Shown here piece after piece: positions 9,304 to 19,048 of a DNA stretch of 64,000 bases (positions are counted from its first letter, which is position 1; each line of letters opens with the position of its first letter). The notes under the pieces were generated by a model, which had not been told where the DNA came from, did no database searches, and was given only the letters and a program-made list of their open reading frames with translations. Source of the stretch: Gammaproteobacteria bacterium (GTDB lineage: Bacteria; Pseudomonadota; Gammaproteobacteria; Tenderiales; Tenderiaceae); assembly GCA_021731365.1 (NCBI GenBank), contig JAKFXL010000037.1, positions 61,937-125,936 of the forward strand, given 5' to 3'. Both the position numbers and the translations under genes were made by a program.

Positions 9304-11292
9304 ATGCGATCTACGCTTATTGTCTTATTTTTTCTCATGCTGCTAGGCGTGAGTTCTACCTATGCCGAGCAGGCACTGGGTGGCAAACAGCCGGTGACCG
9401 ATGTTCGTGTATTGATCGATATCTCCGGCAGCATGAAAAAAAATGATCCTCAGAACCTGCGTGTGCCGGCCTTGAAGCTGGTGACACAACTGCTGCCTGA
9501 GGGGACCAAGGCAGGGGTCTGGACCTTTGGTGAGTTCGTCAATATGTTGGTGCCCAGCGGAGAGGTCAATCAGGCATGGAAGGCCAAGGCCAAGGGGGCA
9601 GCCAAGGCGATTAATTCGTCGGGAAAATATACCAACATTGAAGGTGTGCTTAAGGATTCCACCTGGGATTGGAACAAACCTGATCCAAACACCAGCCGCC
9701 ACGTCATCTTTTTAACCGATGGCATGCTTGATATGTCAAAGGATGAGGCCGTGGATCAGGCGGCCCGTGGCCGTATTCTGGGAGAGATGCTGACGCGGAT
9801 GAAAAATAACGGCGTCATTATTCACACGGTGGCCCTGTCGGGCGAAGCGGATAAACCTTTTTTACGGCAACTCTCGGCGGCCACCTCGGGCCGTTATGAA
9901 GAGGTGGGCAGTGCCGCTGAGCTGGAGCGGGTATTTTTGCGGATGTTCGAGAAGGCAGTGCCGGTTGAGTCACTGCCACTGGTCGGTAATAAAGTATTGG
10001 TGGATAGTTCGGTGAATGAGCTGACCATGCTGGTATTTCGTAAAGAGGGGGTAAAGAGCGCCTCGCTCAAGATGCCGGACGGTAAAGAGATTGATCCGCA
10101 GAACAAGCCGGACGGCGTGCAGTGGCAGCGGGAAGATCGTTACGACCTGATCACCATCGATAAACCGATGGCAGGCGAGTGGCAGGTCAATGCGGAGCTT
10201 GATCCCGATAATCGTGTGATGATTGTGACAGATTTAAGTGTACGGGCCAGCCGTCTGCCCAACATGATGATGAGTGGTGATCGCCTACCCTATTTTGTTG
10301 AGCTTCATGACAAAGACAAGATTATCAACAAACCGCAGTTTCTTGACTTTGTCACCACGGCGCTGAATCGTAACTATCAAAGCACCCTGGAGCAGCGTGT
10401 CCCCCTGGATGATAACGGCAAGGGCGAGGACGCTACTGCCCGTGATGGCCGTTTTAGCGGTGCAGTGGGCGGTGATCTGCGTGTGGGTGAGTATGACTAT
10501 GAGCTAGTGGTTAATGGCACTACCTTCAAACGGTCAAAACGTTATCTGGTGCAGGTGGTGGATAAACCGGTAGCGGTGAGTGTGAAGGAGGTGAGCAAGG
10601 GTGACCCCTCCCAGTACTCACTGACGCTGATCCCCTATTCTGAATTGATCAAACCAGAGTCGCTGGTGATCTCTGCCAAGGCGACAAAAATAGGTGGAGC
10701 GACTACGGAGCTGACCATTCCCAGGGCGGGGCCCAATGAGTGGCGTCTGGATATGGATGTTCGTAGTGGTGACCGCTATGAGGTTGCATTGTCGATTCAG
10801 GCTGAGCGGGCCAATGGGCAGAAGATTGCCTCTGACCTGGGTACTTACCTTATGGGGGCAGGCGCGCAGGATGCGCCACAGGGTACACCAGCCATTGTCA
10901 AACCTAAAATTGAGCTCCCGGTCCCAGTGGTGGATCACCCTACAGCCACTGATACACATGGTGCGGTGGCCGAGCACGCAACAGCTTCCGCAACAGCAGA
11001 ACATGGCACACCGCCTGCTGAACATGCAGCTGCTGCTGGTCACGCCCCCCCGGCAGGCGAACACCACGAGGATGCCGCACCAGAACATGCCGATGCGGCC
11101 AGCAGCGATGAACCTGCTGATGAACAGGCAGCAGACGATGAGTCACCCAACTGGATGATGGTCGGGCTGAAGGTGGTTGGTGTAAACGTCCTTTTGTCAC
11201 TGATCGGTTTCTTTGTGTATCGCAAATGGTTCCGTAAAACAGAGCCGCAGCCGGAAGGGGGCTCTGAAAAAGAGTCTGAAAAACATGATTAA
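9304..11292 (+). CDS. VWA-domain membrane-anchored periplasmic protein
   Basis: 662 residues from the ATG at 9304, which begins a signal peptide (MRSTLIVLFFLMLLG, cleavage probably after ...STYA). The frame is open 11 codons further upstream without a better start. A von Willebrand A domain follows (about 30-225). Its metal site DISGS (Asp39, Ser41, Ser43) is intact, with TNIEGVL and IFLTDGMLD supplying the further ligands. Then come about 300 residues of beta-rich sequence, a His/Ala/Glu-rich linker (about 545-605, nine histidines in repeated AEHA/GEH steps), one membrane span (about 617-640) and a short basic cytoplasmic tail. The layout resembles the TIGR03503-type proteins of other gammaproteobacteria. 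The next gene overlaps it by 8 bases, implying translational coupling. The function is unknown. Confidence 0.8.
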   Translation: MRSTLIVLFFLMLLGVSSTYAEQALGGKQPVTDVRVLIDISGSMKKNDPQNLRVPALKLVTQLLPEGTKAGVWTFGEFVNMLVPSGEVNQAWKAKAKGAAKAINSSGKYTNIEGVLKDSTWDWNKPDPNTSRHVIFLTDGMLDMSKDEAVDQAARGRILGEMLTRMKNNGVIIHTVALSGEADKPFLRQLSAATSGRYEEVGSAAELERVFLRMFEKAVPVESLPLVGNKVLVDSSVNELTMLVFRKEGVKSASLKMPDGKEIDPQNKPDGVQWQREDRYDLITIDKPMAGEWQVNAELDPDNRVMIVTDLSVRASRLPNMMMSGDRLPYFVELHDKDKIINKPQFLDFVTTALNRNYQSTLEQRVPLDDNGKGEDATARDGRFSGAVGGDLRVGEYDYELVVNGTTFKRSKRYLVQVVDKPVAVSVKEVSKGDPSQYSLTLIPYSELIKPESLVISAKATKIGGATTELTIPRAGPNEWRLDMDVRSGDRYEVALSIQAERANGQKIASDLGTYLMGAGAQDAPQGTPAIVKPKIELPVPVVDHPTATDTHGAVAEHATASATAEHGTPPAEHAAAAGHAPPAGEHHEDAAPEHADAASSDEPADEQAADDESPNWMMVGLKVVGVNVLLSLIGFFVYRKWFRKTEPQPEGGSEKESEKHD

Positions 11293-12493
11293 AATCGATC
11301 CGACAATTCTACTCATATTGGGTGAGATAATTCTCGCCCTGTTAGTGGTAACAGTGGGACTCATTGTCTTTATCTGGAAGAGCAGAAAACGTGAGCGTGA
11401 CTCGGTATCCGCTGCCGATGAGCTGCGCGCACGGGTTAAAAACAGCGTTCCAGAGCGTCAGGAGTGGTTCCAGCAGGTATTGGCTGAGTGCATTGAAAGC
11501 AGTGATCCAGAGATCAACCGTGAACTGGCCAGCAACTGGGTAGAGCGGGAGGGGTTGCTTTATACCAGCCTGCTTAACATGTACCTGAAGCGTGATGCGG
11601 TGGCGTTGCGTGGTTTTGATAGAAATGTTGAAGGGTATAATGGCATATACCACGATTTAATTGCGCTGATCCGGACCCGGATTGACCAGGAGCGCGATAG
11701 TGTACCTGCCGAAATAGCGGCGCAGTTGGAGCAGTTGAAAGCGGCGGTGCAGACACTGGAGCAGGAGAATCAGCGTCTTAACAGCGAGGTATTGTCAGCT
11801 AACAATGAGATGGATCAGGCGATGCGTGAGTATAGCGTGGCCTTCCGTCCCGGCAGTGGCATGACCGGGTCAGCCAGCGCGGTGGTGGCCGCTGTTGCCG
11901 CTCAGCCAGATCTGGATGAGGCTCAGGCCAAGCCAGCCGCAGTGGTGGCTGGTGTCGACGAGTCACCAGATGATGAGTTGGATACCTTGTCTGCAGAACT
12001 CATGTCTGAGTCTGGGGGAGAGGGGCAATCTTCATCGTTCGATGAGATTGGCGAGATGGATATTGATAGCCTTGATGAGCAGGTATTGCCAGCGGCCGAT
12101 CCGGATCATCCAAGCACGGTGCTGAGTGATGATTGGGGGGCCGCGTTTGATGAGTTGCCCGATGCCGATGCCACTGAAAAGGGGCCGGTAATCGACCTGT
12201 CCGATGAAGGGGATATTGTATTGCCACAGTTAAATGAGCTGATGGCAGCACTCGACTCGACCGAACAGGAGGAGGGTGTCTGGACAGACGAGGTGATGGG
12301 CGATGAATTGTCTGGGCAGGATCTGCCACTGCTGGATGAGAGTGTTGGGAGCGAGGAGGATGAGCTGCTGGCACAGCTTGAAGGGTTAGATGATATGGAT
12401 ATGCCGTCGTTGGCAGATGCCTTCAGTGAAGAGGAACTTGCCAGCATCACCACGTCCCCTGCCAAAACAGCCGACAAACCCCCTAAAGCCTGA
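11285..12493 (+). CDS. Membrane-anchored acidic coiled-coil protein, uncharacterised
   Basis: 402 residues starting at ATG 11285, which overlaps the VWA gene's last codons. The first ~30 residues hold one membrane span (TILLILGEIILALLVVTVGLIVF) followed by basic KSRKRERD, so the bulk is cytoplasmic. A predicted helical region (about 40-150) contains two 'NMYLKRDAVALRGFDR'-type helices and a coiled coil (about 150-195, LEQLKAAVQTLEQENQRLNSE). The rest (about 225-402) is low-complexity and strongly acidic (DELDTLSAEL, DIDSLDEQV, EEDELLAQLEGLDDMD), reminiscent of the acidic cytoplasmic part of FimV. No enzyme motif is seen. It probably forms a membrane complex with the VWA protein, inferred from the overlap and matching single-span topologies. 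Confidence 0.7.
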   Translation: MIKIDPTILLILGEIILALLVVTVGLIVFIWKSRKRERDSVSAADELRARVKNSVPERQEWFQQVLAECIESSDPEINRELASNWVEREGLLYTSLLNMYLKRDAVALRGFDRNVEGYNGIYHDLIALIRTRIDQERDSVPAEIAAQLEQLKAAVQTLEQENQRLNSEVLSANNEMDQAMREYSVAFRPGSGMTGSASAVVAAVAAQPDLDEAQAKPAAVVAGVDESPDDELDTLSAELMSESGGEGQSSSFDEIGEMDIDSLDEQVLPAADPDHPSTVLSDDWGAAFDELPDADATEKGPVIDLSDEGDIVLPQLNELMAALDSTEQEEGVWTDEVMGDELSGQDLPLLDESVGSEEDELLAQLEGLDDMDMPSLADAFSEEELASITTSPAKTADKPPKA

Positions 12494-12497
12494 GTGG

Positions 12498-13373
12498 TTA
12501 TTCCGCTTCCGCCATTGTCAGTGCAATAAACGCCTGGGCCGCATTGGAGAGTATGCGGCGCGGGTGGTGCACAATCCCCAACCGGCGCTGCACAATAATC
12601 GGGCTGGACTGGGACAGCAGCAGTGTCTGTTCCAGCATGTTTTCCGGCAACAGACTCCACCCCAGGCCCACACTCACCATCATCTTGATCGTCTCAAGGT
12701 AGTGCGTCTCAAATTTCGCCTCAAGTTGTGTGACCGCCAGCTGTGTGTCGATGAGTTGACGGGTATAGGTGCCACGCCCCGGTAAAATGGCGGAGTAACG
12801 GGCCAATACATTGGGGGTAATTGTGATTTCACTCCGTAATGGATGGTCGGTGGGCACGGCAAGTACCAGATGGTCCAGCCAAACTTCAATCACAGTTAAT
12901 GGTGTGCTGTTGGCCGGTGGTAGTGTCACCAGCGCCAGCTCCAGCTCGCCCAGCTCCACGGCACGACAGGCCTGCTCAGAATCCATAAAACTAAAGTCGA
13001 GCTGCACCTCCGGGTAGAGCGGCAGATAACGGCGCAAAACCGGTGGCAGACGGTGCAGGCTGATGTGGTGGCTGGTGGCAAGTTTGAGCGGCCCGCTCAC
13101 CGTGCCACTGAGATTGTTGATGGCACGACGGCTATCTTCTACCTCGGCAAGGATACGCCGGGCGTGCTGCTCAAGGGCGCGCCCGGCCTCCGTCAGGCTG
13201 ATCTGGCGGCCGATACGGTCAAACAGCCGGGCGTTGAGGTGACTTTCAAGCGCCGCCACCCGCTTACTCACCGCAGGCTGGGTCAAATGTAGCTTTACAG
13301 CCGCCAGCGAGAATGAGCGGTGCTGGGCAACATAAAGAAAGGCGTGCAGATCATCAATATTCATGTGTGTCAT
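12498..13373 (-). CDS. LysR-family transcriptional regulator
   Basis: 291 residues (288 if the ATG at 13364, MNIDDLHAFL, is used). The N-terminal winged helix-turn-helix is clear (FSLAAVKLHLTQPAVSKRVAALE), followed by a linker helix and a type-2 periplasmic-binding-like effector domain. The gene is divergent from leuCDB, with about 118 bases between the start codons. That gap holds a perfect T-N11-A palindrome, the classic LysR operator shape, so regulation of leuCDB and of itself is likely. It ends only 4 bases from the stop of the convergent acidic-protein gene. It resembles the LysR genes next to leuC in other gammaproteobacteria; the effector is unknown. Confidence 0.9.
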   Translation of the reverse strand: MTHMNIDDLHAFLYVAQHRSFSLAAVKLHLTQPAVSKRVAALESHLNARLFDRIGRQISLTEAGRALEQHARRILAEVEDSRRAINNLSGTVSGPLKLATSHHISLHRLPPVLRRYLPLYPEVQLDFSFMDSEQACRAVELGELELALVTLPPANSTPLTVIEVWLDHLVLAVPTDHPLRSEITITPNVLARYSAILPGRGTYTRQLIDTQLAVTQLEAKFETHYLETIKMMVSVGLGWSLLPENMLEQTLLLSQSSPIIVQRRLGIVHHPRRILSNAAQAFIALTMAEAE

Positions 13374-13376
13374 TGT

Positions 13377-13391
13377 ATTCCAATATGGAAT
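13377..13391. promoter_or_regulatory. Putative LysR operator (T-N11-A palindrome)
   Basis: ATTCCA-ATA-TGGAAT is a perfect inverted repeat whose inner part (13378-13390) is exactly T-N11-A. It lies immediately upstream of the LysR start codon and about 100 bases before leuC. A second, weaker repeat GAATAA/TTATTC spans 13397-13424 and could be the activation half-site or overlap the leuC promoter. Confidence 0.55.
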
Positions 13392-13491
13392 TGCTTGAAT
13401 AAATTTTATGAATTTGAGTTATTCGAGGCGTGGCATTAAGATGGTTGCCACGGTTAGAGAGCTCAATATTATAGAGTCGAAGGAGAAGTCC

Positions 13492-14907
13492 ATGAGTGCC
13501 AAAACGTTATACGACAAATTGTGGGATGCCCATTTAGTCCGCCAGAACGATGATGGCAGCTGTTTGATCTACATAGACCGGCAGCTGGTACATGAGGTGA
13601 CATCTCCCCAGGCCTTTGAGGGGTTGCGTCTGGCCGGGCGTAAACCCTGGCGTGTTGATGCCAATCTGGCGACCCCCGATCACAACGTACCGACCACGGG
13701 GCAGTCCGCCGGGGTGGCGGGTATCGTGGATCCAGTCTCCAAAATCCAGGTAGAGACACTGGATGCAAACTGTGATTTTTTTGGCATTACCGAATTCAAG
13801 ATGAACGATATCCGCCAGGGGATTGTGCATGTGGTGGGGCCAGAGCAAGGGGCAACCCTGCCCGGCATGACGGTGGTGTGTGGTGACTCCCACACCTCCA
13901 CTCATGGTGCTCTGGGTGCGTTGGCCCACGGGATTGGCACCTCTGAGGTTGAGCATGTGATGGCGACCCAATGTTTGATCCAGAAAAAATCAAAAAACAT
14001 GCTCATCAAAGTCAACGGCCAGGTGGGGCCGGGGGTGACGGCCAAAGATATTGTGCTGGCGATCATCGGCAAAATCGGCACCGCCGGTGGTACCGGCTAT
14101 GCCATTGAGTTTGGTGGCGAGGCGATCATGGCGCTCTCTATAGAAGGGCGCATGACCGTCTGTAACATGGCCATTGAAGCGGGTGCCCGCTCCGGCGTGG
14201 TGGCGGTTGATGATAAGACGGTGGACTATGTAAAGGGACGTCCCTATGCACCTACGGCGGGGCAGTGGGATGCAGCGGTTGCCGCCTGGCGTGATCTGCA
14301 CTCTGATGCCGATGCCCGGTTTGATGCGGTGGTGGAGTTGAACGGTGCCGAGATTGAACCACAGGTGACGTGGGGCACCTCCCCCGAAATGGTGGTAGCG
14401 GTGGGGGGCAGTGTTCCCGATCCTGCTGCTGAAACTGATCTGGTCAAACGCACAGGCATGGAAAAGGCGCTTGTCTACATGGGTTTAAAGGCCAATACCC
14501 CTATTGAAGAGATTTCCATCGATAAGGTCTTCATCGGCTCCTGCACCAATTCGCGCATTGAAGATATGCGTGCCGCCGCTGCCGTTGCCCAAGGGCGTAA
14601 AGTAGCGGCCAATGTCAAGCTGGCGATGGTGGTGCCTGGTTCGGGGCTGGTGAAAAAACAGGCAGAAGAGGAGGGGTTGGACAAGATCTTTATCGCTGCC
14701 GGTTTTGAGTGGCGTGAACCGGGCTGCTCCATGTGTCTGGCCATGAATGCCGACCGCCTGGAGCCGGGTGAGCGCTGTGCCTCCACCTCCAATCGCAATT
14801 TTGAAGGGCGTCAGGGGCAGGGGGGGCGTACCCATCTGGTCAGCCCGGCCATGGCCGCCGCCGCGGCCGTGATGGGCCACTTTGTTGATATACGTACACT
14901 GGGTTAA
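13492..14907 (+). CDS. leuC: 3-isopropylmalate dehydratase large subunit LeuC
   Basis: 471 residues. With LeuD it isomerises 2-isopropylmalate to 3-isopropylmalate in leucine synthesis. It is an aconitase-type iron-sulfur enzyme: the three cluster ligands Cys351 (GSCTNSR), Cys412 and Cys415 ([10 protein letters not shown]) are present, with [13 protein letters not shown] for substrate binding. The open frame reaches back to 13408, but AAGGAGAA (13480-13487) and the family N-terminus ([13 protein letters not shown]) fix the start at 13492. It is the first gene of leuC-leuD-leuB-asd-usg and probably under the divergent LysR regulator. leuA is not in this window. Confidence 0.97.
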   Translation: MSAKTLYDKLWDAHLVRQNDDGSCLIYIDRQLVHEVTSPQAFEGLRLAGRKPWRVDANLATPDHNVPTTGQSAGVAGIVDPVSKIQVETLDANCDFFGITEFKMNDIRQGIVHVVGPEQGATLPGMTVVCGDSHTSTHGALGALAHGIGTSEVEHVMATQCLIQKKSKNMLIKVNGQVGPGVTAKDIVLAIIGKIGTAGGTGYAIEFGGEAIMALSIEGRMTVCNMAIEAGARSGVVAVDDKTVDYVKGRPYAPTAGQWDAAVAAWRDLHSDADARFDAVVELNGAEIEPQVTWGTSPEMVVAVGGSVPDPAAETDLVKRTGMEKALVYMGLKANTPIEEISIDKVFIGSCTNSRIEDMRAAAAVAQGRKVAANVKLAMVVPGSGLVKKQAEEEGLDKIFIAAGFEWREPGCSMCLAMNADRLEPGERCASTSNRNFEGRQGQGGRTHLVSPAMAAAAAVMGHFVDIRTLG

Positions 14908-14919
14908 GGGGGAACGATT

Positions 14920-15558
14920 ATGGAAAAGTTTGTCACATTGAATGGGTTGGTCGCACCGATTGACCGTCCAAACGTCGATACTGACGCCATCATTCCAAAA
15001 CAGTTTTTGAAGTCGATTAAACGCTCGGGCTTTGGTCCAAACCTCTTTGACGAGTGGCGCTATCTCGACCATGGCGAGCCGGGCATGGATAACAGCAGAC
15101 GTCCGCTGAATACCGAGTTTGTGCTCAATCAGCCCCGTTATCAGGGGGCGCAGGTTCTGTTGGGACGGGAAAACTTTGGTTGTGGCTCATCCCGCGAACA
15201 TGCGCCGTGGGCGCTGGAAGATTACGGTTTTCGGGCAATCATTGCGCCAAGCTTTGCGGATATCTTCTATAATAACTGCTTTAAAAACGGCCTGTTGCCC
15301 ATTGTTTTGGATGCGGCGGTGGTTGACGCGCTCTTTAACGCATGTGCTGACACTGAGGGGTACCGTCTCACAGTTGACCTGTCAAAACAGCAGGTGGTGA
15401 CAGCAACAGGTGAAACCTTTGCCTTTGAGATTGATGGCTTTCGTCAACATTGCCTGCTCAACGGTCTCGATGATATCGGCCTGACGATGCAACATGTGGA
15501 CGACATTAAAGCCTATGAGTCCAAACGTCGGGTGAGTACTCCCTGGCTGTTTAATTGA
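14920..15558 (+). CDS. leuD: 3-isopropylmalate dehydratase small subunit LeuD
   Basis: 212 residues, the swivel domain of isopropylmalate isomerase, which closes over the LeuC iron-sulfur site. Motifs: [16 protein letters not shown] near the N-terminus, [18 protein letters not shown] for substrate recognition, and [21 protein letters not shown]. It follows leuC by 12 bases with GGGGG upstream of ATG 14920. A GC-rich hairpin follows before leuB, so transcription from leuC into leuB may be modulated there. Confidence 0.97.
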   Translation: MEKFVTLNGLVAPIDRPNVDTDAIIPKQFLKSIKRSGFGPNLFDEWRYLDHGEPGMDNSRRPLNTEFVLNQPRYQGAQVLLGRENFGCGSSREHAPWALEDYGFRAIIAPSFADIFYNNCFKNGLLPIVLDAAVVDALFNACADTEGYRLTVDLSKQQVVTATGETFAFEIDGFRQHCLLNGLDDIGLTMQHVDDIKAYESKRRVSTPWLFN

Positions 15559-15578
15559 TCGGCCAGAAATAGATTCAG

Positions 15579-15607
15579 GGTGGGTGGGGCGCTTGCCATC
15601 ACCCACC
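15579..15607 (+). other. Hairpin between leuD and leuB
   Basis: GGTGGGTG (15579-15586) and CACCCACC (15600-15607) form a perfect 8-bp stem with a 13-base loop. No T tract follows, so it is not a standard terminator. It could be an mRNA-stabilising or processing element within the leu operon. Confidence 0.4.
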
Positions 15608-15658
15608 AAACCGCCACCAACGGCGACCCATTCAACATTGAATTTGAGAGTTAGGTTC

Positions 15659-16732
15659 ATGACTAAAAAAATTGCTGTGCTTCCCGGTGATGGTATTGGC
15701 CCTGAGATTGTGTGCGAAGCCGTAAAGGTATTGCAGGCACTGCAGAATAGCGACGGTCTGAGTTTTGAACTGGAGTACGCCAACATTGGCGGTGCCGGTT
15801 ACGATGCCGAAGGCGATCCACTGCCAGACTCTACGCTCAAACTGGCCAAGGCCGCTGATGCCATTCTGCTCGGTGCCGTGGGTGGTCCGCAGTATGACAA
15901 GCTGGATCGGCCGTTGCGCCCCGAGCGCGGTCTGCTGCGTATTCGCAAGGAGCTGAATCTGTTTGCCAATCTGCGTCCGGCGATGCTTTACCCGGAGCTG
16001 GCAGAGGCCTCAACCCTGAAACCGGAGGTGGTGGCGGGGCTGGATATCATGATCGTGCGTGAACTGACCGGTGACGTCTACTTTGGTCAGCCCCGTGGCA
16101 TTGAGGTGCGGAATGGAGAGCGTGTTGGTTTTAATACCATGCTCTACTCCGAGTCTGAGGTACGCCGTGTTGCCCACGTCGCCTTCCAGATCGCTATGAA
16201 ACGTGACAAAAAACTCTGTTCTGTGGAAAAGGCCAATGTCTTGGAGTGCAGCGAGTTGTGGAAAGAGGTGGTCATTGAGGTGAGCAAAGAGTATCCAGAG
16301 GTGGCATTGAGCCACATGTATGTGGATAATGCCGCCATGCAGTTGGTGCGGGCACCTAAACAGTTCGACGTTGTGGTGACTGGCAATATCTTTGGCGACA
16401 TCCTCTCGGATGCGGCGTCGATGTTGACAGGCTCTATCGGCATGCTACCCTCCGCGTCGCTGGATCAGAATAATAAAGGCATGTACGAGCCGATCCACGG
16501 TTCTGCCCCCGACATCGCCGGTAAAAATATCGCCAATCCGCTGGCAACTATTCTCTCGGTCTCCATGATGTTGCGCTACACTTTTGGTAATGAGGCCGCC
16601 GCGCAACGTGTTGATGATGCCGTACGCAAAGTATTGCAGCAGGGGTATCGTACCAGCGACATTATGAGTCAGGGAATGCGTCGTGTGGGTTGTACTGAAA
16701 TGGGTGATGCGGTAGTGGCTGCGTTGCAGTAA
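15659..16732 (+). CDS. leuB: 3-isopropylmalate dehydrogenase LeuB
   Basis: 357 residues from ATG 15659; the frame extends 25 codons upstream through the intergenic hairpin, but the family N-terminus is [15 protein letters not shown]. The enzyme oxidatively decarboxylates 3-isopropylmalate with NAD to the leucine precursor. Motifs: the substrate-binding [13 protein letters not shown], the family [15 protein letters not shown], the catalytic Tyr/Lys region, the metal site [12 protein letters not shown], and the NAD-binding [17 protein letters not shown]. Confidence 0.97.
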   Translation: MTKKIAVLPGDGIGPEIVCEAVKVLQALQNSDGLSFELEYANIGGAGYDAEGDPLPDSTLKLAKAADAILLGAVGGPQYDKLDRPLRPERGLLRIRKELNLFANLRPAMLYPELAEASTLKPEVVAGLDIMIVRELTGDVYFGQPRGIEVRNGERVGFNTMLYSESEVRRVAHVAFQIAMKRDKKLCSVEKANVLECSELWKEVVIEVSKEYPEVALSHMYVDNAAMQLVRAPKQFDVVVTGNIFGDILSDAASMLTGSIGMLPSASLDQNNKGMYEPIHGSAPDIAGKNIANPLATILSVSMMLRYTFGNEAAAQRVDDAVRKVLQQGYRTSDIMSQGMRRVGCTEMGDAVVAALQ

Positions 16733-16760
16733 GCCGTACTTTCATATAGGAATGAATGCG

Positions 16761-17873
16761 ATGAAAAGAGTAGGTTTGGTCGGGTGGCGGGGCATGGTCG
16801 GTTCGGTGCTGATGCAGCGTATGCGTGAAGAGAACGACTTTGCCTATATTGAGCCGGTGTTTTTTACCACCTCGCAGCCCGGCCAGCCCGGCCCGAATGT
16901 TGGCAAAGCTGTTTCAGCGCTTAAAGATGCCAACAGCCTTGATGAGTTGAAGATGATGGATGTCATCATCTCCTGTCAGGGCGGAGACTATACCAAGGCA
17001 GTTTACGGCCCGTTGCGGACAGCAGGCTGGAATGGTTATTGGATCGATGCTGCATCCACCCTGCGCATGAAAGATGACGCCATTATCATTCTCGACCCTG
17101 TTAATAAAGGTGTCATTCAGGACGGTATCAGTAACGGTGTAAAAACGTATGTGGGTGGTAACTGTACCGTCAGTTTGATGTTGATGGCGATTGGCGGTCT
17201 CTTTGAGCAGGGGCTGATTGAATGGATCAGCCCGATGACCTATCAGGCCGCCTCAGGTGCAGGAGCGCGTAATATGCGTGAACTTATCCAGCAGATGGGG
17301 GCGGTTCATACCAACGTCAAATCGTTGGTGGATGATCCTGCCTCGGCGATTCTGGAGATAGATAGAGCGACGGCGCAGTTCATCCGCTCCAGTGACTACC
17401 CGCTGGAGACGTGGCCGGTGCCGCTGGCGGGTTCACTCATCCCCTGGATCGATGTGCAACTTGAATCGGGGCAGAGCAAAGAAGAGTGGAAGGCCCAGGT
17501 CGAGTGCAATAAAATTCTGGGTCGTCGTGATGGACAGATCCCTATCGATGGCCTCTGTGTGCGTGTGGGTGCCATGCGCTGTCACAGTCAGGCACTGACC
17601 ATAAAAATGACCAAAGATGTACCGCTGGATGAGATTCATGCCATTATCGCCGCCCATAACGACTGGGTGAAGGTTGTGCCAAATGATCGGGAACTCACCA
17701 TGCGTGAACTTACCCCCACTGCCGTCACAGGCACCCTGAACGTTCCCGTAGGGCGGATGCGTAAGCTCAACATGGGACCACAATACCTGTCGGCGTTTAC
17801 GGTGGGTGATCAATTACTGTGGGGTGCCGCTGAACCGTTGCGCCGCATGTTGCGTATTTTGCTGGAGGCGTGA
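16761..17873 (+). CDS. asd: Aspartate-semialdehyde dehydrogenase Asd
   Basis: 370 residues from ATG 16761. It reduces aspartyl phosphate to aspartate semialdehyde, feeding lysine/diaminopimelate, methionine and threonine synthesis. It has the N-terminal [18 protein letters not shown] site, catalytic Cys135 in GGNCTVS and the active-site His in [11 protein letters not shown]. An in-frame ATG nine bases earlier (16752) abuts the AGGA at 16748, while 16761 has correct spacing and places the catalytic Cys at 135, the E. coli number; hence the start chosen. This is the enteric-type Asd; the next gene is its divergent paralogue. Confidence 0.96.
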   Translation: MKRVGLVGWRGMVGSVLMQRMREENDFAYIEPVFFTTSQPGQPGPNVGKAVSALKDANSLDELKMMDVIISCQGGDYTKAVYGPLRTAGWNGYWIDAASTLRMKDDAIIILDPVNKGVIQDGISNGVKTYVGGNCTVSLMLMAIGGLFEQGLIEWISPMTYQAASGAGARNMRELIQQMGAVHTNVKSLVDDPASAILEIDRATAQFIRSSDYPLETWPVPLAGSLIPWIDVQLESGQSKEEWKAQVECNKILGRRDGQIPIDGLCVRVGAMRCHSQALTIKMTKDVPLDEIHAIIAAHNDWVKVVPNDRELTMRELTPTAVTGTLNVPVGRMRKLNMGPQYLSAFTVGDQLLWGAAEPLRRMLRILLEA

Positions 17874-17877
17874 TCGG

Positions 17878-18900
17878 TTGAGCTTATATAACGTAGTTGT
17901 TGTTGGCCCATCTACATTGGTGGGAGAGATGTTACTGAACCTATTGGAAGAGCGCGAGTTTCCGGTAAGGGAGATTTATGCGGCCTCCGGGAGTGGTGGT
18001 GAGCGCGCCACCTTCAGGGATCGTGGTGTTCGGGCAGAGGCGCTGGACAGCTTCAACTTTGCCAAGGTGGATATCGCCTTTTTTTGTGATGGTGAAGAGA
18101 TTGCCGAGGAGTATGCTCCGAGGGCAACAGCCGCAGGCTGTGTGGTGATCGATGACAGCCCGGCATTTCGCCTGGAGGGCGATGTGCCGCTGGTGGTCCC
18201 CGAAGTAAATCGTGAACAGCTGGGTGGTTATGAACGGCAACGGATTGTTGCCAACCCCAGCAGCTGCGCTTTGATGTTGGCGACAGTATTAAAACCATTG
18301 CAAAAAGCTGTTGGAATAGAAAGGGTTAATGTTGTTACCATGCAGGCTGCGTCCGGCAAGGACCGCCCGGGGGTTGAGGAGTTGGCGGGGCAGGCTACGG
18401 CAATGTTTAACATGAAACCGGTTGAGCGGGAGATTTTTCCAGCACAGCTTGCCTTTAACTTAATCCCTCAAATTGGCAGTTTTTTCGACGATGGTTCCAC
18501 CCGAGAGGAGATGAAACTGCGTTGGGAAACGCAAAAACTTCTGGAAGATGAGCAGCTTAATGTTAATGTAACTGCTGTGAGAGTCCCCGTTTTTCATGGT
18601 CATGCCATGGTCGTGCATCTTGAATTGGCGGGTGAACTTAGTGCAGAGTCAGCGCTTCAACTGTTGCAGGCGGCACCAGGGGTTGAGGTTATGGATGAGC
18701 TGGAGGAGGGGGGATATCCAACCCCGGCGCTCGACTGCATCGGCCAGGATTCAGTGTTGGTTGGCAGGATTCGTAAAGATGTGGGTAACCCCAAGGGTTT
18801 GAATTTATGGGTCGTTGCCGATAACATTCGTAAAGGTGCTGCATTGAATAGTATTCAGATAGCTGAAATTTTGATACAAGAGTACTTACAACAACAATAG
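17878..18900 (+). CDS. usg: USG-1-type semialdehyde dehydrogenase-like protein, probably not a functional Asd
   Basis: 340 residues with a TTG start at 17878, chosen because GGAGG lies at 17864-17868 and the nucleotide-binding strand begins at once (YNVVVVGPSTLVGEML). It has the overall fold of the second Asd class: SSPAF-like and VVPEVN motifs, and a C-terminal VADNIRKGAALNSIQIAE. The active-site loop reads ANPSSCAL instead of ANPNCST, so the cysteine position is serine (Ser129) and a cysteine sits one residue later. The histidine motif VFHGHAMVVH is kept. E. coli Usg also lacks the catalytic cysteine, and asd-usg-fimV is a known order in pseudomonads. The role is unknown. Confidence 0.85.
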   Translation: MSLYNVVVVGPSTLVGEMLLNLLEEREFPVREIYAASGSGGERATFRDRGVRAEALDSFNFAKVDIAFFCDGEEIAEEYAPRATAAGCVVIDDSPAFRLEGDVPLVVPEVNREQLGGYERQRIVANPSSCALMLATVLKPLQKAVGIERVNVVTMQAASGKDRPGVEELAGQATAMFNMKPVEREIFPAQLAFNLIPQIGSFFDDGSTREEMKLRWETQKLLEDEQLNVNVTAVRVPVFHGHAMVVHLELAGELSAESALQLLQAAPGVEVMDELEEGGYPTPALDCIGQDSVLVGRIRKDVGNPKGLNLWVVADNIRKGAALNSIQIAEILIQEYLQQQ

Positions 18901-18935
18901 TTGGCAGGCATTTTTAATTTTTTTGCGGGAGTTTA

Positions 18936-18956
18936 GTCGAATGGTTAAGATTCGAC
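18936..18956. other. Inverted repeat upstream of fimV
   Basis: GTCGAAT (18936-18942) and ATTCGAC (18950-18956) with a 7-base spacer, in the 148-base gap between usg and fimV. No T run follows, so it is more likely an operator or leader hairpin than a terminator. A T-rich stretch lies just before it (18911-18924). Confidence 0.35.
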
Positions 18957-19048
18957 CGGACTTGGCCGACAGAGTTACTGAAAGATTATGTTGGTGTCGC
19001 CAATATTCAAGGCAGATTAATTGTTGGGATCAAATTTGAGGCTAGACT

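Noticed and set aside
12106..12660. A 184-codon minus-strand frame across the acidic-protein and LysR ends
   Set aside because: Its Ser-rich product is the complement of Asp/Glu-rich codons, and it crosses two real genes.
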